13,027 bases of DNA from Alcaligenaceae bacterium (GTDB lineage Bacteria; Pseudomonadota; Gammaproteobacteria; Burkholderiales; Burkholderiaceae_B), in NCBI GenBank assembly GCA_947380655.1, contig CANCRX010000088.1, positions 1 through 13,027 of the forward strand, given 5' to 3'. Below the pieces are notes generated by a model. The model was not told the DNA's origin. It saw only the letters and a program-made list of their open reading frames with translations, and made no database searches. Each line of letters begins with the position of its first letter. The first letter of the stretch is position 1. Both the position numbers and the translations under genes were made by a program. Of this stretch, positions 6,553 to 13,027 are shown in pieces.

Positions 6553-7221
6553 ATGAAACAGACAATTTTTGTGATCAATCCTAACTCCACTCAAGCGGTG
6601 ACTGACGCCTTTGATCGTGGCCTGGATTGTTTTCGTTTCCCGGGTGGACCAACTATCCGTAGCCTGACTTTATCCGAAGGCCCCCCAGGTATTCAAAGTC
6701 AAATGGATGTGGAACGCGTCACCTTACCGCTCGTCAATCTTGTTCAAAAGCTGGATCTGGAATACGGCGACGAAGCTGCAGCCTTCGTCATTGCCTGCTT
6801 TAGCGATCCCGGCTTACATGCTGTGCGCGAAGCCACAACCAAACCAGTACTTGGCATCAGCGAGTGTGGGGTACTGACCGCCATGACACTGGGATATAAA
6901 TTCGGTGTGATCGCGATTTTGCGCCAATCTATTCCCAGGCATATGCGTATGTTTGGATCCATGGGAATCATGCCAAGACTCGCGGCAGAATTGCCGCTTG
7001 GCATGGAGGTTGTCGAACTGTCAGATTCAGCGCGGACGCGGGCAGGGTTACTGCGCGTCGGGACTCAACTGCGGGATACGCACCAAGCAGATGTGGTTGT
7101 CTTAGGCTGCGCAGGAATGGCCGAGCATCGCCAATGGCTAGAGGATCAACTCGGTATTCCCGTGGTCGAACCTGCCCAGGCGGGTGTTTCGATGGCAATC
7201 GGTCGGATACTGCTTAAATAA
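6553..7221 (+). CDS. Asp/Glu/hydantoin racemase family protein
   Basis: A 222-residue cofactor-independent racemase of the Asp/Glu racemase superfamily. The two catalytic cysteines are present: C82 in ACFSDPGLHA and C186 in VVLGCAGM. The N-terminal FVINPNST is the hallmark of hydantoin racemases and related arylmalonate decarboxylase/maleate isomerase-type proteins. In a hydantoin racemase the two cysteines act as a two-base pair on the acidic C5 proton of a 5-substituted hydantoin. Length is normal (hydantoin racemases are about 230-250 residues). The gene diverges from the hydantoinase operon over a shared 111-base promoter region and ends 11 bases from the convergent deacetylase-fold gene. 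The context with hydantoinase and D-carbamoylase makes hydantoin racemase the best reading. Allantoin racemase belongs to the same family and is the main alternative, given the PuuE-like genes next door. GGATGA (6544-6549) is a weak ribosome binding site. Confidence 0.85.
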   Translation: MKQTIFVINPNSTQAVTDAFDRGLDCFRFPGGPTIRSLTLSEGPPGIQSQMDVERVTLPLVNLVQKLDLEYGDEAAAFVIACFSDPGLHAVREATTKPVLGISECGVLTAMTLGYKFGVIAILRQSIPRHMRMFGSMGIMPRLAAELPLGMEVVELSDSARTRAGLLRVGTQLRDTHQADVVVLGCAGMAEHRQWLEDQLGIPVVEPAQAGVSMAIGRILLK

Positions 7222-7232
7222 GCCGACCTTAA

Positions 7233-8126
7233 TCAAGCGAGTGTATCTGGTGGTAACTGATAGCAGTAGTCTGCAATCTCGCCTGGACGCGTAAACCACA
7301 CCTCTTCACGCCGAGGATGCTCAACGATATGTTTGAGCGCGCGTCGTAAATGACCCAGCCTGAAAGGCTGTCCAACAACAAAGGTATGTAATGCAACAGG
7401 GCATACCAGCGCCTGCTTTGTACTTTGAAGCAACATTTCTTCGAACTGATCGACGATCATGTCCGCAAATTCTTCTGCAGATTTGTTTCTAAAGACAATT
7501 GCAGGAGAGTCATTGACTTCGATTGGATAGGGGACGTTAAGAATCTTTCCTGAACGCGTCTGCATCCAGATCGGCTGGTCATCACAGGCCCAGTCCATCA
7601 TATAGGTATAACCAGCTTCTTTTAGAAGGTCTGGGGTTGTATTGCTCTCATAGAGCCAGGGACCGAGCCATCCCTTGGGGGGCTTACCCTCATTCAGACG
7701 AATAGCTTCTGTAGCCTCTTGGATCCAGCGTGCTTCGTCTTCCTCCCAGATTCCGGACTGACGCTCAGAATTTGTTCGTCCGTGCCCAATAATCTCATCA
7801 CCGCGCTTGCGGATACGCTCAAATATTTGAGGGTGTACATCGTACAAAACAGAATTAACGTTATGCGAAGCGGGTAAATTCAACTCATCCATCAGGTCAA
7901 GCATGCGGGACAAACCTACACGGTTACCATAGTCACGCCAGGCGTAACTGCGGTGATTGGGTTGAGGATTTGCCAAGCCCACATCAGAGCCCATCCCCGC
8001 GCCAAATGCAAAGTATTCAATGTTGAAGCAAACATAAAAAGCGAGTCGCTTGCCACCGGGCCAGGTGAAATCTTTGCGCTGATCAATCAGAGAGAAAGGA
8101 TAGCGGTGATGCTGAGGTAAATCCAT
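7233..8126 (-). CDS. PuuE / cyclic-imide-hydrolase-like polysaccharide deacetylase superfamily protein (copy A)
   Basis: A 297-residue protein of the NodB-like fold, of the subgroup that contains PuuE-type allantoinases and bacterial imidases (cyclic imide hydrolases) rather than sugar deacetylases. The usual TFDDG metal motif is not seen; the equivalent strand reads FNIEYFAFG (34-42). The usual H-(S/T)-x-x-H is replaced by GHGRTNSER (114-122). Other conserved blocks are AWRDYGNRVG (62-71), DWACDDQP (178-185), a likely active-site H247 (ALHTFVVGQPFR) and TRPGEI (279-284). The protein has no signal peptide, so it is cytoplasmic, again against cell-wall deacetylation. A good GGAG lies 5 bases before the ATG, between the stop of copy B and this start. 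It is the last gene of the liv operon and about 55% identical to copy B by ungapped hand count. Probable role: hydrolysis of a cyclic ureide or imide ring; the substrate is inferred. Confidence 0.85.
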   Translation of the reverse strand: MDLPQHHRYPFSLIDQRKDFTWPGGKRLAFYVCFNIEYFAFGAGMGSDVGLANPQPNHRSYAWRDYGNRVGLSRMLDLMDELNLPASHNVNSVLYDVHPQIFERIRKRGDEIIGHGRTNSERQSGIWEEDEARWIQEATEAIRLNEGKPPKGWLGPWLYESNTTPDLLKEAGYTYMMDWACDDQPIWMQTRSGKILNVPYPIEVNDSPAIVFRNKSAEEFADMIVDQFEEMLLQSTKQALVCPVALHTFVVGQPFRLGHLRRALKHIVEHPRREEVWFTRPGEIADYCYQLPPDTLA

Positions 8127-8137
8127 ACAAACTCCAA

Positions 8138-9031
8138 TTACACAAGAGTGCCTTCAGGCAAGGCGCATACGTGATCGTATATTTCACCAGGGCGGGTAAT
8201 CCAGACTTTGTCACGCTCAGGATGATTGACAATATGCTGCAACGCTTTACGCAAGGCATGCAGTCGGTAAGGTTGTCCGAAAATCATCGTATGTAATGCA
8301 ATCCCCAGCACCAGTGGCTGTCTGCTTGATTGAAGCAGCATCTCTTCGAACTGATGCACAATCATCGTCGCAAAGTCTTCGGCGGTATGGTGACGCACCA
8401 GAATTTGAGGGGAATCATTAATCTCTAATGAATAAGGCATGGACATGAGGCGTCCGTTTCTGGTTTTCATCCAGATAGGCTGGTCGTCACAGGGCCAATC
8501 CATCTCAAAGCTATAACCCGCCTCTTGCAACAAATCAGGAGTGTGTTTGCTTTGTGACATCCAAGGTGCCATCCAGCCGCGTGGTGCGCGGCCCGTCGCC
8601 GCTTCGATTTTGCTACGCACCTCAGCCAGCATGCGAGCCTCATCTGCCTCCCACCACTGGCCGTGGCGCTCGGCGTTGGTTCTACCATGCCCAATCACTT
8701 CATCACCACGGGCAATGATCGGCTCAATCACGTCTGGTGCATAATCAAACACCGCTGTATTAACTAAGTGACAGGCTGGGAGTTTGAGCTCATCGAGTAG
8801 CTCATACAGTCGCCATACTCCCACACGGTTGCCATAATCCCGCCAGGCAAAGGTTCTCGCGTCTGGCTGAGGCAATTCATTAGACAGGGCATGGCCCAAA
8901 CCACCGCCAAAAGCAAAATGCTCGGTATTGATTGCGAAATAAATTGCAAGACGCTTGCCATCCGGCCAGGAATAATCAGGGCGTTTAGTAATCGCTGAGT
9001 ACTGGAATCGTCCGTGATAAGGCAGTTGCAT
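8138..9031 (-). CDS. PuuE / cyclic-imide-hydrolase-like polysaccharide deacetylase superfamily protein (copy B)
   Basis: Also 297 residues and collinear with copy A without a gap. It shares INTEHFAFGGG (34-44), AWRDYGNRVG (62-71), GHGRTNAER (114-122), the CDDQPIWM block (181-188), QFEEMLLQS (227-235), ALHTMIFGQPYR around H247, and TRPGEI (279-284). As in copy A, the canonical NodB Asp-Asp and HxxxH motifs are missing and no signal peptide is present, which points to a cytoplasmic amide-ring hydrolase. An AGGAG sits 9 bases before the ATG. It begins 23 bases after the livM stop, so it is cotranscribed with the transporter; copy A follows 11 bases later. The pair may be two enzymes with different specificities or two subunits of one complex. 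PuuE-type allantoinase and imidase are the named precedents; polysaccharide deacetylase, which automated annotation would give, is probably misleading. Confidence 0.85.
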   Translation of the reverse strand: MQLPYHGRFQYSAITKRPDYSWPDGKRLAIYFAINTEHFAFGGGLGHALSNELPQPDARTFAWRDYGNRVGVWRLYELLDELKLPACHLVNTAVFDYAPDVIEPIIARGDEVIGHGRTNAERHGQWWEADEARMLAEVRSKIEAATGRAPRGWMAPWMSQSKHTPDLLQEAGYSFEMDWPCDDQPIWMKTRNGRLMSMPYSLEINDSPQILVRHHTAEDFATMIVHQFEEMLLQSSRQPLVLGIALHTMIFGQPYRLHALRKALQHIVNHPERDKVWITRPGEIYDHVCALPEGTLV

Positions 9032-9054
9032 CGTTGCGGTCTCCTGAGATTCAG

Positions 9055-9975
9055 TTAGCTTTTGGGCTGTTGCGCAGCCTCTGAATTAAATTGATGTTTC
9101 ACATGTGAAGGGGCATGAGGCGCACGTTCAGGTGAAATAAGGAATCCGAACAGTTTTTTTGCCCGTCCTGTAGGCGTGCGGGTCATCAACCCCTGTGGTC
9201 GCTTGAGAACAACTAAAACAATGATCAAGCCATACACAATCAGTCTGTATTCTTTGGCGAACCGCAGCGCTTCTGGCAAGGCGGTCAGCAAAATAGCTCC
9301 CAGTACGGGGCCCCACATGGTTTGCATGCCACCAAAAAGAAGAAAGATGATGAAATTAAGTGAGACAAAAAAACCTAAATCATGGGGGCTCACAACCAGC
9401 ACATAATGAGCCTGAATCGCTCCGGCAATACCGATAATCGTTGCGCCCAAAGCAAACGTTACGCAGCGCAACTGCCCTAGAGAAACACCCATTGCCGTCG
9501 CAGCGATTGGATCATCGCGAATCGCACGCGCGGCAAAACCTAAACGGGAGCCGTCAAAACGCCAGGTTACGTACAGTGCCACCAAGGTACCAACAATGCA
9601 CGTCACAATGGTTGTCTGGGGAGCAATACCCGTAAAACTATTGGCTCCACCAATGTAGTCCCAGTTAAACGCCAGCACGGCCAACGCCTCACCAAATGCG
9701 ATGGTGGTGAGTTTCAGAATAAAGTCCCGCATACGCAGCGTAATGAAAGCAAGGATTACGCCGACCACCGCACCGATCAGTCCGGCCATTACGATTGCAG
9801 GCGGAAATCCCCAACCCATCTTGACGGTCAGAATGGCTGATAAATAGGCCCCCACACCGGCGATCGCAGCCGTTGCCATCGACAACTGCCCGGACATCGC
9901 CGTGATGTAAAGCCCAAGTACCTGCATGATACTGAGCAGGGTAAAAATAAAAATCGGTTCTAGAAAGTTATACAT
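9055..9975 (-). CDS. livM: Branched-chain amino acid-type ABC transporter permease LivM
   Basis: A 306-residue inner-membrane permease of the LIV (HAAT) family; with LivH it forms the channel. It shows many hydrophobic segments (roughly 8-27, 31-50, 60-80, 92-105, 122-138, 170-190, 205-235, 245-257). The cytoplasmic coupling loop is typical: GFAARAIRDDPIAATAMGVS (146-165), which contacts the ATPases. FGGMQTMWGPVLGA (214-227) and the KRPQGL motif (258-263) are also LivM signatures. A polar tail of about 45 residues follows KRPQGL and is longer than usual. The ATG at 9975 lies 12 bases after the livH stop, and an AAGGG overlapping that stop can serve as ribosome binding site. The neighbouring hydrolase genes suggest that the substrate is a cyclic ureide/imide or carbamoyl amino acid rather than leucine. 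The gene symbol gives the family, not the substrate. Confidence 0.92.
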   Translation of the reverse strand: MYNFLEPIFIFTLLSIMQVLGLYITAMSGQLSMATAAIAGVGAYLSAILTVKMGWGFPPAIVMAGLIGAVVGVILAFITLRMRDFILKLTTIAFGEALAVLAFNWDYIGGANSFTGIAPQTTIVTCIVGTLVALYVTWRFDGSRLGFAARAIRDDPIAATAMGVSLGQLRCVTFALGATIIGIAGAIQAHYVLVVSPHDLGFFVSLNFIIFLLFGGMQTMWGPVLGAILLTALPEALRFAKEYRLIVYGLIIVLVVLKRPQGLMTRTPTGRAKKLFGFLISPERAPHAPSHVKHQFNSEAAQQPKS

Positions 9976-9987
9976 AATGAGCGGCCC

Positions 9988-10860
9988 TTATTGCGAGTAC
10001 GAGCCGAACAAACCATTCGGACGAAAATACAGCACACCGATCAGCACAAAAAATGCAACCGCATCTTTTAAGCTCGACGAGATATACCCTGTGACGAGTG
10101 CCTCGATAATACCGATCCCCAGGCCTACCACCATCACGCCCTCAAAATATCGATTCCCGGCAACCAGCATGCAAGTAAAAGCCTTCAGGCCGTAAAGCAA
10201 TCCAACAAAAGCCCAGGCCGAACCGTATAGCGTTCCCACCGATACCGCAGCGACACCCCCCATCATGGATGCAATCACAATCGTGACCGTACACACCAAA
10301 CCGACATTGATGCCAAAGGCAGCAGCCACATCAGGACGCTCGGCAATCGCGCGCGTCGCACGGCCAAGTTTTGTGGCGCGAACATAAAAACTCACGAAAC
10401 CTAGCAACAGAATACACACGCCAAAATTAGTGAGTTGTCGGATCGTGAGGACGACAGGACCAATGTCAATCATCTTGCGTGGCAATAAAGTCGGGTACGC
10501 AACCGGATCGGGTCCAGCGATGATGGCCATGCCGTTTTGCAATATGATCGCCACGCCCAGCGTGCCAATCAATGTTGACAGGACGTCGCGACCTCTGAGC
10601 GGCTTGATGACCGTCCGTTCGATTAAAAATCCAACCAGGCCTGCTGCAATCGCACCAATAAAAATCGCAAATAAAAATCCCCCTGCTGGATATAACGTGC
10701 CAGCAACAAGGCCCGCGAACATCCCCACCATGAAGACTTCAGGGTGTGCAAAATTAATCACTCTCAATACAGTGAAAGCCAGTGCAAAGCCTAGAGCCAC
10801 CACGGCATAGGTACTGCCAATAATCAGACCATTGGCAACTTGTTGTAGGAATAAATCCAC
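9988..10860 (-). CDS. livH: Branched-chain amino acid-type ABC transporter permease LivH
   Basis: A 290-residue inner-membrane permease paired with LivM. I place the start at the GTG at 10860 (VDLFLQQVANGLIIGSTYAV). It has GGAG six bases upstream, and the protein then begins exactly where LivH proteins do. An upstream extension to 11001 is open in frame but would overlap livF by 113 bases and adds 47 residues with no family likeness. Signatures seen: ALGFALAFTVLRVINFAHPE (22-41), GTLGVAIILQNG (99-110), the coupling loop RATRAIAERPDVAAAFGIN (167-185), and a C-terminal LYFRPNGLFG. Roughly eight membrane segments are present. A 28-base gap separates it from the livF stop. Confidence 0.92.
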   Translation of the reverse strand: MDLFLQQVANGLIIGSTYAVVALGFALAFTVLRVINFAHPEVFMVGMFAGLVAGTLYPAGGFLFAIFIGAIAAGLVGFLIERTVIKPLRGRDVLSTLIGTLGVAIILQNGMAIIAGPDPVAYPTLLPRKMIDIGPVVLTIRQLTNFGVCILLLGFVSFYVRATKLGRATRAIAERPDVAAAFGINVGLVCTVTIVIASMMGGVAAVSVGTLYGSAWAFVGLLYGLKAFTCMLVAGNRYFEGVMVVGLGIGIIEALVTGYISSSLKDAVAFFVLIGVLYFRPNGLFGSYSQ

Positions 10861-10888
10861 GATCTCTCCAACTGAGCGATAGAACTGA

Positions 10889-11614
10889 TTAGTAGCTTCC
10901 GCCGAGAAATACTTCCCGGACTGAATCTTTAGCCGCGACCTCTGCCGCAGGCCCGCTCTCAACGATATGTCCCGTCTCAAGCAAATAAGCCCAGCTCGCA
11001 ACCTTCAGGGCCTGGCGTGCATTTTGCTCGACCATCAACACTGCGATTCCCATCTGATTGATTTCACGTGCTAACGTAAAAACATCCCGGACGACCAATG
11101 GTGCCAATCCTAAGGAAGGCTCGTCCATCAGGATCAGTTTTGGACCAGAGACTAAAGCACGCGCAATCGCGACCATTTGCTGCTCGCCACCTGAAAGAGA
11201 TCCTGAAACCTGATCTCTTCGCTCACCCAGTCTGGGAAACCGCTCGAACATTTCATTAATTCTTTTCTCGACCAGGCTTTTGTCATTGACACACCAACCC
11301 CCCAGCCTCAAATTATCCAATACAGAGAGCGTGTTCCAGAGTTGCCTGCCCTCAGGTACCCAGGCAATACCGAGTTCGTGAATCTTGTGTGTTTTGAGCG
11401 CGAGCAGATTGTCCTGGCCTTCAAACACAATACTGCCCGCACGGGGCGTGAGAAGCCCCATAATCGTTTTGATAATCGTTGTCTTACCTGCACCGTTAGC
11501 ACCCAGTATGACTCTCAACTCACCAGAATTGACTTCCAGTGATACGCCATTGACCGCGGGAACCGAACCGTAAGAAACGGCCAGGTTTTCAATCCGTAAT
11601 AAAGGTGTTGTCAT
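10889..11614 (-). CDS. livF: LIV-type ABC transporter ATP-binding protein LivF
   Basis: A 241-residue cytoplasmic ATPase. Walker A is GANGAGKT (38-45), the LivF-typical WVPEGRQLW occupies 85-93, the ABC signature is LSGGEQQ (140-146), Walker B is LILMDE (160-165), and the usual LivF VEQN with Q197 stands at the H-loop position. It would pair with LivG to drive import through LivH/LivM. Its ATG overlaps the livG stop by four bases (ATGA, 11611-11614), which implies coupled translation and roughly equal amounts of the two ATPases. Confidence 0.95.
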   Translation of the reverse strand: MTTPLLRIENLAVSYGSVPAVNGVSLEVNSGELRVILGANGAGKTTIIKTIMGLLTPRAGSIVFEGQDNLLALKTHKIHELGIAWVPEGRQLWNTLSVLDNLRLGGWCVNDKSLVEKRINEMFERFPRLGERRDQVSGSLSGGEQQMVAIARALVSGPKLILMDEPSLGLAPLVVRDVFTLAREINQMGIAVLMVEQNARQALKVASWAYLLETGHIVESGPAAEVAAKDSVREVFLGGSY

Positions 11615-12417
11615 GCTGTCACCACAGTTTGCGGGGCGACTTGCGCCGCATCTTCATCGACACCCAGATACGCTTCAATCACTCGCTCATCCGAACGAAT
11701 CTCGGCGGGAGTTCCTTCTGAGATTTTTTGTCCGAAACTGATCACAACCACATGATCAGAAGTGTTCATCACCACATTCATATTGTGTTCAATCAGCATC
11801 AGTGTGACGCCAGCGTCTTTGAGGCGATGAATCAAATCGATCACATCATGTGCCTCTCGAGAAACCATACCTGCTGTGGGCTCATCCAAGATCAACAATT
11901 TAGGATTCAGCGCTAAGGCTCGCGCAATCTCCACGCGCCGCTGATCACCGTAAGGCAACTCAGACGGCATACGAAACCGATTCGCACCTACACCCACCCA
12001 ATCAAGCAGTGCTTCAGCGGACTCGACCATTTCAATTCGTTCACGCCGGTCACGACTCGTGCATGCCAACGCATCAAATACATTTGACTGCGTTTTGGCA
12101 ACGCGACCAATCATGACGTTTTCAAGGGCGTTGAGGTTTTGAAATAACCTGATATTTTGAAACGTTCGACCAACACCCATACTGGCAAGTTTGTGCGGGG
12201 CGATGCCAGTAATGTTTTGCCCATCAAAACTAACCTCGCCAGCATCGGGTTTAGCGATACCGGTGATGAGGTTGAATAATGTTGTTTTACCCGCGCCATT
12301 TGGGCCGACGATCGATACAACCTGACCACGGTTAACGTTAAAACTAATATCGTTAACCGCAATCAGGCCACCGAAGCGTTTGGTCAAATGCTCAACGCTC
12401 AGGATAGGTGTGCTCAT
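11611..12417 (-). CDS. livG: LIV-type ABC transporter ATP-binding protein LivG
   Basis: A 268-residue ATPase of the LIV family. Walker A is GPNGAGKT (38-45), the Q-loop is FQN with Q87, the signature region is LPYGDQRRVEIARAL (154-168), Walker B is LLILDE (174-179) and the switch histidine is H211 (LIEHNMNVV). The signature reads YGDQ in place of the common YGQQ. The C-terminal tail after EAYLG (about 16 residues, acidic then Val/Ala rich) is typical. Only one base separates its ATG from the livK stop (TGA-G-ATG), so translation is probably coupled on both sides of the gene. Confidence 0.95.
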   Translation of the reverse strand: MSTPILSVEHLTKRFGGLIAVNDISFNVNRGQVVSIVGPNGAGKTTLFNLITGIAKPDAGEVSFDGQNITGIAPHKLASMGVGRTFQNIRLFQNLNALENVMIGRVAKTQSNVFDALACTSRDRRERIEMVESAEALLDWVGVGANRFRMPSELPYGDQRRVEIARALALNPKLLILDEPTAGMVSREAHDVIDLIHRLKDAGVTLMLIEHNMNVVMNTSDHVVVISFGQKISEGTPAEIRSDERVIEAYLGVDEDAAQVAPQTVVTA

Positions 12418-12418
12418 C

Positions 12419-13027
12419 TCAAACTACCGTATAGGTGCCGCGCCCTGTTACTTGAATCACCACAACAGATGGGCTCAGGTTATTGCCATCAGGAGGATTT
12501 TTAAAGGTAACGTTAGTGCCTAACGGAGTCGTGATTTTCAATGAAGTCAACGCTTGTGCAATTTTGTCGCGATCAGCTGAGCCTGCTTTTTTGACTGCTT
12601 CATAAATTGTGTAAAGCGCGTCGTAACCATAAGTTGAAAAGGAGGTCACTTCCAGTTTTGGAAATTGCTCTTTATATCTTTTAAGAAAACTCTCAAGCGC
12701 AGGGGTCGGGGCGCTGAGATCCTGTGCAAGGTGGGTATAACCGCCTTTGATCTCGCCTTTCGTACCATCCCAGTACACCGTGTCCTGAAAGGATCCAAAG
12801 CCAGTCATCATGGGCAGGTCAAGTCCAGCCTCTTTGATTTGGGACGTGACTTTAACACCGTCGCCAGTTGTCGAAGCGATATAGAGTCCATCAGGCTTGG
12901 TGCTGCGAATTTTAGAAATCTGCGCTGAGAAATCCTGATCACCGCTGCGAAATGCCTCGAACGCTACAACCTGATACCCAAGCTCAGCAGCCATGGTTTT
13001 ACAGACCTCGGCGTCACCCGCCTGCGC
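12419..13027 (-). CDS. livK: LIV-type ABC transporter periplasmic substrate-binding protein, N-terminal part cut by window
   Basis: The C-terminal 202 residues of a type I periplasmic binding protein (Peripla_BP_6 family); the frame stays open to the window edge, beyond the internal ATG at 12994. Visible are the start of the second lobe, GYQVVAFEAFRSGDQDFSAQ, then KPDGLYIAST, LPMMTGFGSF and the inter-lobe crossover YGYDALYTIYEAVKKAGS. The fragment ends with a short strand region (NLSPSVVVIQVTGRGTYTVV). Family members are about 380-400 residues, so roughly half is missing, including the signal peptide and most of the first lobe. This protein sets the substrate of the transporter and would be the most informative gene for learning what the operon imports; the ligand-binding residues of lobe 1 are outside the window. 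Confidence 0.9.
   Translation of the reverse strand, partial: AQAGDAEVCKTMAAELGYQVVAFEAFRSGDQDFSAQISKIRSTKPDGLYIASTTGDGVKVTSQIKEAGLDLPMMTGFGSFQDTVYWDGTKGEIKGGYTHLAQDLSAPTPALESFLKRYKEQFPKLEVTSFSTYGYDALYTIYEAVKKAGSADRDKIAQALTSLKITTPLGTNVTFKNPPDGNNLSPSVVVIQVTGRGTYTVV

Noticed and set aside
7222..7232. Terminator between the convergent racemase and copy A genes
   Set aside because: Only 11 bases separate the stops and no hairpin with a T-run is visible on either strand.
10430..10810. 126-residue + strand open frame
   Set aside because: Antisense shadow of livH; the composition mirrors the reverse complement of membrane-segment codons.
10861..11001. Longer open frame for LivH starting at 11001
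   Set aside because: It overlaps livF by 113 bases, the extra 47 residues do not resemble LivH, and a GTG at 10860 has a strong GGAG at good spacing and gives the family N-terminus.

Overview
The window reads as a chromosomal catabolic region of a betaproteobacterium, most likely Burkholderiales (Alcaligenaceae-like). The argument is indirect: a Bug-type tripartite tricarboxylate transporter (TTT) receptor is present, a family greatly expanded in that order; an IlvD/Edd dehydratase sits next to it; LIV-type ABC genes are fused to a catabolic operon; and base composition looks moderate rather than high GC. There are 13 protein genes, two of them cut by the window edges. I see no tRNA, rRNA, insertion sequence, CRISPR array or phage gene, and no gene-free stretch longer than about 175 bases.

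Layout. (1) Positions 1-609, + strand: the 3' end of an NDP-forming acyl-CoA synthetase gene (ATP-grasp part). (2) Positions 686-3473, - strand: an IlvD/Edd-family dehydratase followed 25 bases downstream by a Bug periplasmic receptor. (3) Positions 3474-3646: a divergent intergenic region with a perfect FNR/ANR-type box, then a small AhpD-like carboxymuconolactone decarboxylase (CMD) family gene on the + strand. (4) Positions 4034-6441, - strand: N-carbamoyl-D-amino acid hydrolase and dihydropyrimidinase/D-hydantoinase, joined by an ATGA overlap. A hydantoin racemase-like gene (6553-7221, +) diverges from them across a 111-base promoter region. (5) Positions 7233-13027, - strand: one tight operon in the transcription order livK (partial), livG, livF, livH, livM, then two tandem PuuE/cyclic-imide-hydrolase-like genes of the polysaccharide deacetylase superfamily.

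How it fits together. Sections 4 and 5 look like one uptake-and-degradation module for a cyclic ureide or imide. The LIV-type ABC transporter would import the compound. Ring opening could be done by the metal-dependent hydantoinase and/or the two deacetylase-fold hydrolases. The racemase would interconvert 5-substituted hydantoin enantiomers, and the carbamoylase would release a D-amino acid, CO2 and ammonia. This is the three-enzyme set of the known hydantoinase pathway, here in a natural operon with its own transporter and two extra ring-opening candidates. The true substrate is not readable from sequence. No transcriptional regulator gene lies in the window, yet two intergenic regions carry convincing candidate regulatory sites: an FNR/ANR box at class II spacing before the CMD gene, and an inverted repeat covering the predicted -10 box of the hydantoinase operon.
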